From Cheilinus undulatus (lineage: Eukaryota; Chordata; Actinopteri; Labriformes; Labridae): a stretch of 64,000 bases of DNA. The notes under the pieces are model-generated. The model had not been told where the DNA came from. It saw only the letters and a list, made by a program, of their open reading frames with translations, and did no database searches. Positions 34,112 through 45,300 of the stretch are shown piece by piece (the first letter of the stretch is position 1; every line of letters begins with the position of its first letter). The stretch is from the NCBI RefSeq assembly GCF_018320785.1, contig NC_054868.1, positions 43,903,874 to 43,967,873 of the forward strand, given 5' to 3'. The position numbers were made by a program, and so were the translations under genes.

Positions 34112-34931
34112 TGACAATAAAAACTACCAAAATACGAAGACTCAGAATTACATGTGAAAGAAAAGAACGCGTTTACTGACATATGATTATTTCTTATGGC
34201 TACAGACTTACACAACGGACCACAGACACTGATAATGTATGCACAGTTGATGGGGTTGTCCAGTGATTTTTTTCTTTAGTCATCACAGCCTTGGATGTTC
34301 GTCTGAATGATGTTATTGCCATGGCAACACATCAGGTTTCTTCGTCTGCCTGCTGTTATGCCATTCATACCGTCCAATCATCTTTAACGCAGCTTGATCA
34401 TGCATGTTCACACACATGAAGTCCTTTATGTTCCCAGTACAGAAGGGATGAATTATTTCTGAAATAGAGCACTTCTTCATTAACATAATTGTACCTGGCA
34501 TTTTCCTCTGTTCCCACTTATTCAATGACGTTTGAATATCTTCTTTCAATTCTCTCTCTCCGTACAGACGAGCGATCGCTACAAAAGCAGCAGCACTTCA
34601 CCTTGAACCACACTCGTGTCTCTCAAAAGAACATTTTGTGTCAATTTATAATTTTTATTTGATGTAAACAGAGACTCACTGACAGAATCATGAGGGCAGA
34701 ACCTTTTGTTACACAAAGGCTTATACAACACACTCAGACACAAAAACAGACAAAAAGAAATCATTCAGTGGATTTTAAATTTTGAGATTTAGTCCACAGA
34801 AAGAAGAACAAGACAAGAACATAAGCTGTTATTCTTACACACACATCCATGTTACTGAAAACTCATGCAACCACTTAGAACACAGATATTCTGGAGATAT
34901 AGACATGTACCAGCCAAGAGGAAGATGTACA

Positions 34932-36202
34932 TTCAGTCCCTATAAAAAGTATTTAACCCCTTATAAATCAATCTTGGTAAATATATCTTATCTTTTTTTT
35001 TTTGAGTGGAAAAAAACAGAAACAAGCAGAATTCGACAGAGTAATGTCAATTAAACAAAAACATGTAATGTGAAATAAGTGACTGCATAAATATTCACCT
35101 CCTTTGAAGTGATGGACCAAATTCAACAAAGGTCCAGCCAGTTGGTGCTAGTAGTCTCACAGTTAGTGAAATGAGGATCACCTATGTGCAGTGAATGTGT
35201 GTGAAGTGATTTTAGTATAAAGACACCTGTGTCTGGAAGGTTCAGTCTCAGGTTAATCAGTATTCCTTCCAAGCATTACACCACGAAGACAAAAGGACAC
35301 TTCAAGCAACTCAGAGAAAAGGTTATTGAAAAGTATAAGTCAGAGGATGGATACAAAAAACTTCAAATGTACTGAACATCCCCCAGAGTTCAGTTAAATC
35401 CATCATTAAAAAATGGAAAGAATATGGCATATGTGTATATCTGCCTAGATCAGGCTGTCCTCAAAAACTGTGTGACTGTGCAAGAAGGAGACTAGTGAGT
35501 GAGGCCACCAAGACACCTAGGACTACTCTAAGGAGTTACAAGTTTCAGCAGCTGAGATGGGAGACAACAACTGTTGCCTGAGTCCTTCACCACTCAAAGC
35601 TTTAGGGGATAGTGACAAAGAGAAAGCCACTGTTGAAGAAAACTCACCAAAAGGCACGTGGGAGACTTCATGGTCAAGTAGAAAAAGTTCTTTGGTCTGT
35701 TGATACCAAAGTGGTGCTTTTTTTTGGCCATCAGACAAGAAGACGCTATGTTTGGTGGACCTCGAACACTGCAAATCACCACAAACACACCATCCCCATT
35801 GTGGAGCATGGTGGTGGCAGCACCTTGTGCAACCTGACAGAACTTGAGCCGTTTTGCAAAGAAGAATGGAGTAAAAACATCAGTGTCCAGATATGCAAAC
35901 CTAATTGAGACCTATCAACACAGACTCAGTGCTGTGATTGCAGCCAAAGGTGCATCTACTAAATACTGACTTGAAAAGGGTGAATATTCATGCAGTCATT
36001 CATTTTACATTACACATTTTCATTTAGTTGATATTACTTTGTAGAAATATGTTTTCCCTTTGACATTAATTTGTTTTAGTAATTTGTTTAGTAGCTTTTT
36101 TTTTGTCAAAAAAAAGCCAAATTATATTGACCATGACTGATTTATAAAATTAATAAAAGGGTAAAACATCTAAGGGGGTGAATACTTCACATAGGCTCTG
36201 CA
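34932..36202 (+). mobile_element. Tc1-like element, decayed
   Basis: Left end CAGTCCCTATAAAAAGTATTT, right end GGGTGAATACTTCACATAGG. The interior on the plus strand still shows Tc1 transposase traces, including TCCCCATTGTGGAGCATGG (region of the catalytic Asp) and AAGAATGGAGTAAAAACATC. The frame is broken at several places. Confidence 0.75.
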
Positions 36203-36599
36203 GATAACAAAACAATTACACTTTAATCTCATTTCTCTCCACTGACAGTAAATAATAGATGCAGATTAGTTCTGCCCTGGCCTGGTTGTTTCAAAGTTTG
36301 TCCAAACTGGAAAAGACCAGCTAATCAAAGAATCCCAAATCCAGATCACCAGTGATCACTTCAATGCGCATTACGTGAGGCTCTCAATCTGCACTATACT
36401 CCATAAGGTGTGTTTACTAAATGAAAAGCCATGGTCTCTATTCATGGATGAATTCCCCATAGTCAGGCAGAAAAGCTGGTAAAAGTTGCCTTCCTGGGGT
36501 TTACAGTTCAGTAATTACACCTTATAGCATCGGTTCCCAGCCTGGAAGCTTCACAAGGCTTTGTCTGCTCTGAGGCTGTAAAAATTAGATTTGAACAAA

Positions 36600-38210
36600 C
36601 ACTATATGGACAAAAGTATTCAACCACACCTGTTAATTATTGAATTCAGGTGATTCAGACCTGTTGCCAGGGGTGCATAAAATCAAGCACCTAGCCATGC
36701 AGTCTCCATTCCCTAATATCTGGGATACTAAATGGGTCGTTTGGAAGTGCTCAGTGACTGCAAGTGTGATACTGTGACTGATGCCACCTCTGCCATAAGA
36801 TGGTTCATGAAAATGTATCCCATATTAAAGAGTGGAGGCATTTAGGAACAACAGCAACTCAGCCACGAAGCGGAAGACCCCGTAAAATCACAGAGCAGGG
36901 TTAACATCTGCTAAGGCTTGTGGTTCATAAAAGGCATCAACGCTCTGCTGATTCCATAGCTGAAAGGTTCTTCCACTTGCATTAATGTAAGCACAAAAAC
37001 AGAGCATAAAGAGCTTCATAGCATGGGTTTCCATGGCCGAGCAACAGCACGCAAGCCTCACATCACCAATCTAATGGTGAGTGTCGGATAAAGGGGTGTA
37101 AATCAGTGGTTCTCAACTGGTCCGGCCTCAGGACCGACCAGTCTGTCTTACAACAGATTGTGACCCAAGTTTCCAAAAAATTTTCAACGACGCATGTTTA
37201 GTTAATTGAATATATTGCAGTTTGGAGCATGATTGGACCAAAAACCTGATAAAAAAGAAAAGGGACAAAACTGAAAAAAAAAAAATTCCCTATTTCCTCA
37301 TCATTATGTGCCAATTTTTGCCTATTTTCCAGAGAACTTGTGAAATGACTTCATTATCAAAAGTATTTCATTATAAAGTTAATTAAAAGTTCATTATAAA
37401 AGTATCCATTTATTACAAGAAGAGGAGATAAATGAGTTGAAATATTGATCAAACATTTATATTTACCAAATTTCACAGTAAAACAAGGTAAAATAAGCGG
37501 TATCAATGCATGTCCAAAAAGGACTTCGGACTTTTGACACCTTTTTTTTCAGACCAACCCACTGAAAACTGCTCTTGACCCACCAGCTGAGAACCATCGG
37601 TGTAAAGCATACAGACACTGGACTGTGTAGCAGTGGAAACATCTGTGGAGTGACGAATCAAGCTTCTTTGTTTTGCAGTTGGATAGGCCAGTCTAGGTGC
37701 GAACATTACCTGCCTGACTGCAGTGTGCCAACTGTGAAGTTTTGTGGAGTAGAGATCATGGTACAGGGCTGTTTTTCAGGGTTTGGGCTAGGCCTCTTAT
37801 CTCCAGTGAAGGGCAATCTCGGACAATGCAATGCTTCCAACTTTGTGGTAACAGTTTGGGGAAGGCCCTTTTCTATTACAGCATGACTGTGCCCCAGTGC
37901 CCAAAGCCAGGACTATAAGACATGGTTTGATGGGTTTGTTGTGGAAGAACTTGACTGTCCCACACAGAGCCCCGAGCTCAACCCCATCGAGTACCTTTGG
38001 GATGAACTGGAATGGAGATTGCAAGCCAGGCGTTCTTGTTCAACACCTGACTTCATAAATGCTCTACAGAATGACTGAGCACAAATTCCCACAGAAAGAG
38101 TGGAAGCTGTTATAGCTGCAAAAGGGAAGCAAACTGTATTTGAGTGCAACGTCATTACAGTCCCTGTTGGTGTAATGATCAGGCGGCCATATACTTTTCT
38201 CCATATAGTG
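36600..38210 (+). mobile_element. Tc1-like element inside a hAT MITE
   Basis: Termini CACTATATGGACAAAAGTAT and ATACTTTTCTCCATATAGTG. The plus strand keeps the transposase C-terminus with the block LDCPTQSPELNPIEYLWDEL. It is itself interrupted at 37103-37598 by a hAT element. It is decayed and non-coding. Confidence 0.82.
37103..37598. mobile_element. hAT-type MITE nested in the Tc1-like element
   Basis: Perfect 8-bp duplications GGTGTAAA (37095-37102 and 37599-37606) enclose ends TCAGTGGTTCTCAACTGG and CCAGCTGAGAACCATC. The interior is AT-rich and non-coding. By nesting order it is younger than the Tc1-like host. Confidence 0.88.
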
Positions 38211-38257
38211 TATCAACTAAAATAATGATAAAGCACTGACTAAATAGTTTATACAAA

Positions 38258-38440
38258 GCTCTTTTTAAAGATTTCATTTTGGGCTTTTTCATGCCTTTAG
38301 ATAGAGGAAGGACAGTGGATGGACTTGAAATCAGTGAAGAGTGGGGAGAGACATACACTAAAGGGCCACAGGCCAGATTTGAACTTGCACTGCCTGCGCA
38401 CATGGGTAGCACCTTAAACCACTCTACCATCTGCACACTC
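38258..38440 (-). mobile_element. tRNA-derived SINE
   Basis: On the plus strand it reads as the inverse of the SINE at 63772-63940: A/T-rich tail, GGGCTTTTTCATGCCTTTAG, GGACAGTGGATGGACTTGAA, then GGGCCACAGGCCAGATTTGA and the decayed tRNA head. It lies in the right half of the outer hAT-like element. Confidence 0.7.
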
Positions 38441-38794
38441 TTATGCAAAGCTCTTTTGCTTACAATAACACATGTAGACTTATGTTCTTTGGGTTTTACT
38501 GATGAAACCGTTAAAATTGATGTTGACTTTTGACAGTAATGTATCACTTCTTTGGGTCATGGGGGCTTCGCTTTTCTTACATACAAAGGTGGGGGGGAGG
38601 GCTCTAAGGAAAAAAGGCTGGGAACCACCTGGCAATATCCTTTCAAACAAGAGCTGACTCAATCTTTTATAGCACTGTTAAATGAACATTTTCTGGTTTA
38701 AGACTGTTGGTCAAGAGGAAAGCTATTTGGAGATGTCCTGTTCCAGAGGTTTTCAATATTTTAAGGTTCTCCTTCGTCAACAGTTCCTCTCCTC

Positions 38795-39363
38795 CTAGAC
38801 TGGCGTCGTCCTTCTGTTGGCTGCACAGTTCCCAGGCAGTATTTCTGTGTTGTTGTGAGCAGCTACGGCAGGTAAATTATCCACATCCATGTCAATCTTA
38901 CCGTCTTTGAGAGGCGGGGCCATAGAGTAGAGCATAAACTCTGAGCCAGCTGTCACAGGTGAAGGCAAACCCGCCATTGTGACCTTGGAATCATTTGAGA
39001 GGGATGGCTCTCTGTCTCGTACCAAGGTTGTCTGAAAAGTCTGCGAGTTGGAGTCCGCGACGCTGTGGTTGCTCCTGGTGCTGTACCTGCGGCTGCGGTT
39101 ATGGTAGTAGCGGTTGCGGAAGTAAGATGAGCTGCGGGAGATAGGCGGCTTCGTGAGTGAAGGCCGGCCTTTAGTGCGCAGCTGCCTGTGTTTTTCTATG
39201 AAGACATGCACGGCCAGGACACCCACCATCTCAGCCAGCACGAAGGACAAAGCCCCAAAATAGAAAGACCAGCCGTAAGAGTAGCTCTTCTTGTTGTCGC
39301 TCTGGCTCGGGTCACCTGAGTTGGCTGATATGTACACAATGATGCCAATAATGTTGCTGAGGC
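38795..39363 (-). CDS. cacng3: cacng3 coding exon 4 (last)
   Basis: It encodes [20 protein letters not shown], the fourth span [20 protein letters not shown], and a cytoplasmic tail of about 130 residues ending NRRTTPV, stop TAG. The tail's middle is Ser/Arg-rich ([19 protein letters not shown]) but otherwise poorly alignable to human gamma-3. Confidence 0.96.
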
Positions 39364-42300
39364 CTGGAAGAGATGAGAAAGGTTAGGATGGTCAGAGAAG
39401 TTATAACATCTCCAGGTCAGGGAGGCTCAGATTGATTCTAAAGAATACTGTCTAGACCTCAGTGTCATGAGATAACTCTAGGTGTGGTTTGGTGTTGCAT
39501 GAATAAAAAAGATAGATTAATTGATTGACATATTTGTTTCTGACCTGCAGACACAAAGAGTATCCCTGCACAGAGGATGACGTTGTAGCGTGACTTGTAG
39601 AACTCGCTGGCAGCTACACAGATGCCTCCAAGGAACAATAACCCCACACTGAGGATGGGGAAGAGGCTAGAAGCTCTTACTGCTCCTGATGAAAGGAAAA
39701 GAAGAGGAAAGAATGGGGGCATTTATATAATTTGAATACTTAAGACTGTTGTTATAGACTTAATAAATGGGCCACCAACACTTACGAAGTAAGTACTCTG
39801 CAGCATCCTGCTCATAGTCTCCATCCTCAGCAAAATGGTCGATGTCTTTGCAAACACCTCGAAATGTCCCTAAGGAAACACATGAAAATACACGACTAAA
39901 TCTTAATTCAACAATTAATATGGCTCTGCTCTGCATTAATCTGCTTTTTTATGCATAAATGCCACTGCCAGCTAGGGCTTAGGGCATTATGTTTTCCTTC
40001 TTGTGAACCCTGTATCCCTAAAATACCTTGAGACTTAACTTCTTTGTTTATGTGCATGTAGGGGGCATAGACTGTAGAAAGAATTGGACAAACCCTGTGT
40101 TAGGTCAGCTGTCTGCCTAGACTAGGCAGACTCAAACAGCTCTTGAAGCCAAATCGTGACGGCTTCCATATTGAAATCGTGTTCTCAACCGAACTTTGGA
40201 TCAACCTAATGGCCCGCCACTAAGCGCGACTTCCTGTCAGCTAGATAGCTAGCATTCTGGTTGACAGAAACATAGCCTCTGCCTGGCGAGCTATCTGTCA
40301 ATCAGATGAGACTCGCCAACCAGTGCACAGTGAGGTTTATCCTAAATATAACTGAAACCACTGTGGTAAAAAAAAATTTACCCCACGTACAGTGAGAGCA
40401 CATTAAAGCATCTTCACCCACCGGCAGTGGTGCTGCTGGTGGAAACAGACACATATTCTTAAGGAGTTTATTACAAATACTCCCTCGGTGGATATTTTTT
40501 AATACCCTTGGATATATTAGCAAAACATTCAGACATTCCCCTGATCATGCATATCTTTCTTAATACCAAAACAGAGGAGTTATTGATATCACCCATGTAC
40601 AGAGTTCATGGGTGAAATAAGACCTGAACTATTCTGGCTGCAAACATGTTCATCTCTACTTTTAAAAGCAGCATTTTAACATGAAGAGTGTAGGTGACCC
40701 CTGGAGCTTCTGCAGCCAGCCTCAAGTGGAAACTTAGGGAACTGCACTTCTGCATGGGCTTCATTTTCAACACCACAGGTTGTCACTTGGTCTTATCCCT
40801 ATGAACACAAAACCACGAGTCAGTGTAGTCATGCTTGTGCCACTGAAACTGACTGAAATCGAGAGTAGCAGCCGTTCCAATCAGTTTTTTCTTTGTCATG
40901 CTATTCAGTGCAGCATTTGTGCACATATCATATTCAGCATATTGATGTCTCTCACCTCCCTGCATTTCATTTCTGTGTTGCCTGCTATCACTGGAAAGCT
41001 TCCTGTTCTGCTTTCACTGCAGCTCTAAATATTAAAAACCAAAAATATGCACAGTGATATCAAACATGAGCAAATGGTGGGGTCATTACACAGAGAAACA
41101 CTGAGAGACTAAAAAAACAACACAAACACTGAGCAGTGCCTCTTATCATCCTAAATAAACAGACTCCCTCTATAACATCCTACCAAGGCTTTTATGTATT
41201 TTATCTCCCACTCTGATCCTGTAAACAATAATGAACCAGCAGCATGCGCGTTTCCTGTTGTCACTAACCTTTGGCCCAGCTGTGCCTTTCAACATTTGCA
41301 CACACATAGGGATTTATTGATAAAACATGTCCCCATGCGCTGCGCTGATTGACCAGTTATTGATGGTGTGACTCTGTCGCTATGGTTACCAAAACAAAGC
41401 TCACTCTGCAGCTACTCAGGCAGGAAAAGGCACGATTACTATGGAGGCTTTTATTCTTATTATTGTGAGAGTACAAAGAGGGTGAGGTAACGTTTGTTTG
41501 GGACTTTTTCTATCTGCTTGAAACCAAAATAGATGGTTATTATGCAGCAGATTTATCAACTGGCTGAGTGCCATTACTTCTTTTATTTAGACGACAGAAG
41601 AGAGAATTTTTGTTTAAGCATAGCATGAAAATAAACGGGCCGTACAGCACCTCAATACTGGAGGATGCTGCCTTCAAGCCATTATATTTAGCCTAATCTT
41701 ATATTTCCTACAGTTTTAATGCCCATCATGTAATTCTTTATCAAAGACATTTAAAGTAAACTCCTAAATGATTCAAAACTGAAAGGATACAGTTTTTATG
41801 TCTTTATGTCCATCTTTAGTTTTGCTTTTCTTTAGACACACGCCAGCACACACACTGACACACAAACCTAGAGGATATTTGGATTATTGATGTCCTCGGC
41901 ATGTGTTTTTTTCACCTATCCATTAAACCATTTAGGAGTTTAGAGAGACAGCGAGGCCAGCAGCTGAGGGAGGGGGGGTGAGAGGAGCAGAAGGGTGATA
42001 TGAAGAGAGAGAAATAACAGAGCTGAACTTTTTCATTTCATTCAGACAAATTAGAAAAGCAAATGGAGGGTATGGGAAAGAGGGGTGCTGTAAGAAAAGC
42101 AGTAAATAATTCATAATGTCATCTCCTAGATGACTCATCCAAGACTTAAACTTTTCCCTATCACCTTCCACAAAATACATCCTCATGAATTCACCATAAA
42201 TCTACAACAAACCATAGAGCCATCTGTGATTGAATAAGGGCTGAGGAGTGTTGAAAGACTCTTTAGGCCAACATAGAATACTTCAGTAAATATAAAGAGA

Positions 42301-45300
42301 TAACAATAATAAAATCATAGTCTAAAATAACCCCATGGATGGAAATTGTTCATTGTTATCAATACAGATACCCTTATCCATACTCTTTCACTACTCAAGT
42401 CCATGTCTACACTGCTATCAATACTTTGTTGTTGTAGAATTGTTTTTTGACTGCACATATATAGTCTCACTGGCCACTTTATTAGGTACACCTTGCTAGT
42501 ACCAGGTTGGACTCCCTTTTGCCTACCCGTCCCACCACATCCCAAAGGAGCTCTACTAGATTGAGATCTGGGGACTGTGGAGGCCACTGGAGTACACTGA
42601 ACTAATTTTCATGTTCAAGAAACCTGGTTGAGATGATTTGAGCTTTGTGACATGGTACATTATCCTGCTGGAAGTAGCCATCAGAAGATGGGTACACTGT
42701 GGTCATAAAGGGAGGACATGGTCAACAACAACACTCATGCAAGCTGTGGCATCTAAACGACGCCTGGTTGATACTAAGGGGCCCAAAGTGTACCAAGAAA
42801 ATATCCACCACACCATTAAACCACTACCACCAGGCTAAACTGTTGATACAAGACAGGCAGCTCCATGGTTTCATGTTGTTTACACCAAATTCTGACCCTA
42901 CAATTGTAATGTCGCAGCTGAAATCGAGAATCATCAGACCAGGCAATGTTTGTGGACCAATCTAAGGTCCACATTCCTGCGCTGATTATCATCACTCATT
43001 GATATTGGTTCAAGTTAGAATGACCTATCTCAATTGGATGGTAGTCTGTCATGTGATTGAAACAGATAAAACAGGCAAAAGTGGACAGATTACTTTCTTG
43101 ATTGTATATGCGAGTACAGTCTGACACCACCTCTGGAAAACATAATCAGTGTCGTTGAAAGGAAACACAGCAGTAAAATACCTGTAAAAATCTTGAATAA
43201 AGTGCAAATTTTACTCCAAACATTAAGAAGACATGGTAAAAGCAGACTTTAACTCCTGTAGTAAAGAAGGGTTGAACTATAGGGACTGAAAGCACCATGA
43301 GCTGATCTGGCGTTACTTTTGGGTATGACTTTATTTGATGGTCTGAGGGACCTGTGTGTATTCAGGCAGCATGTCAGCAACAAGGGAGGTGCTTAGCTAT
43401 TCATAGACTTAAAATCAAATCTTTGTTTAACTGGGGGACAGTGGCGATAAGTCATGTAGGAGTGACGTATTCAAACTTTTGGTTGTTGTTAAAATCCTGG
43501 CAGCAGTGTTTGAACAAGTAGGAGCTTTTTTAGCACCTGGTTTGTAACTCCAGCAAAAAGTACATCGAAGCTGATGTGATGATTATTGCCTGGTAATTCA
43601 ATTAGATTTTATTAGACAATAACTATAACAGTAATTTGATTTAAATCGAGACTCAGCTTTAGACAGAATTAATGTTTCAAACCCCATAAGACTGAAGAGT
43701 TCAAATGACAGATTTTTTGGGGGGGGGGTTGAAAAATGCAGAACCAGCTTTTGGTCACAGCTGGCCCCTAGTATTATTTCTGTGACGTATTTACAACAAC
43801 AGCAGCTTCTAGTCTCCCGCTGACTTTCAACACACTTCTTCCTTCTCAAAAGTATCGATTTAGGCACAGCTTAAGCACCGTAAAAAAGCGTCTGGATTTA
43901 GCTCCAGTACCAGAAACGATACCCATCCCTAGGCAGAGAGCAGTTTGTTCCTGTGGTATGAACCACCAAACACATTTCTCCACAGTGCAGCAGAGCAATT
44001 TAGAAATCAAGATTTTCACAGATCATGTTTAAAGAGGCCTTTAAAATGTTTACAAGGTATGACTTTACAAGGTATGACTTTCTTATATCTGATATCTTGT
44101 CTCAGTCTTTTTTTACTGATCTTAATTTAATCATATTTCATTGTGCCTAAGGCGTTCTTTAAATGTATTATACTGAAGTTATTGAACTTTTGAAAAAATG
44201 ATTTTATCACCTTATCTCCAATCATAAGGTCATCAACTACTGTCACCTTCTGTGAAAACTGTCCTTTCTCTGATGAAGCACTCTAACAAGCATGATTATA
44301 CATATGAAAAGAGGAAAAAGCTGTCATTTCTGATAGTAAACTATCATTTGACAATGATCACTGCTTTAGGGATGGAACTCTGGCATACTGTATATAATGG
44401 GTTAACAGGCTGTGAACAGATTTAGGTATTGATTAAAGACTCAGCGTAGAAAAAACTTAACAGAAATAACCCACAGAAGTGTTTTATAACACTCAAATCA
44501 GAACTATTTTTCTGTATAGAGTACTTCAGTAGGAAATTATTTATCATAAAAGCTACTTGGGTTTTCTAATAACTTTTCGAGACAGGATATTTACTCTTCC
44601 TGAGTTAAGTTACAGCATCTTACTGCTGCATTCACTCCATTCTGAAGACTTTCTCTAGAAGTAGACATGAAGTCATCATCATCATCATCAGTGGCAAAAA
44701 GTTACCTCCTAACCTTAACTACTTACTTACTTAACTGTAAGTTGCATAAAAATGCTGACAACATTTCAGAACCAAAACTTGACCGGTGTTTTAGTGTATA
44801 CTGCTTACATTTTTTTTAGATTCATTTATCTCTAAGCACTTGTAATAGATGTAGTTTTATTCTAACGCTTCAGCTCTTTTCAAAATCAAAACTATAACAA
44901 GACATGTGTTATGATGATGCTGGTGTTAGGAGTAAGACTTTCACTGTGGTTCAGTGTTAGAGTTGGTCGTCTCATAACTAGAAGGTTGGTGGTTCAGTCT
45001 CCAGCTCCTGTAGTCACTCATCATCAAAGTGTCTAAGGACAAGTTAGAACCCCAGATTGCTCTTACTGCTGCCAGTGTCTGTGAATGTGTCCGATGGACA
45101 CTTCACAGTCACTGTGGGACAGGCATGAGTCGACAGGTGTGACTGTGGTGTATAAGTCAGATGATGACAAAGTTCCTCCAGCTGATTAGCCTTCATGAAA
45201 ATAAAGAGACAATGCACGGGGCTCTGTGTGGATGTAGGCTAAATGGCCACACGGTGCCTTAAGCTAAAAGCTAATGTTTGCATGCTTAATTTCATGGGCT

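Larger units (their letters stand above)
36528..38631. mobile_element. outer hAT-like MITE split by a Tc1-like element and a SINE
   Basis: Ends CATCGGTTCCCAGCCTGG and AGGCTGGGAACCACCTG are inverted repeats of one family (compare 29440-29748). The left flank TCTGAGGCTGTAAAAATTAG and the right flank GTAGACTTATGTTCTTTGGG match successive parts of that family. The Tc1-like copy (36600-38210) and a SINE (38258-38440) lie between them. Confidence 0.7.
31241..38794. other. intergenic region between rbbp6 and cacng3
   Basis: No protein-coding exon was recognised. It contains two tRNA-Leu genes, a palindromic minisatellite, three Tc1-like elements, hAT MITEs and a SINE. A short frame at 31558-31590 (ATGGCGGATGACTTGG) has a good start context and a possible donor, but no downstream exon was found. 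Confidence 0.65.
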
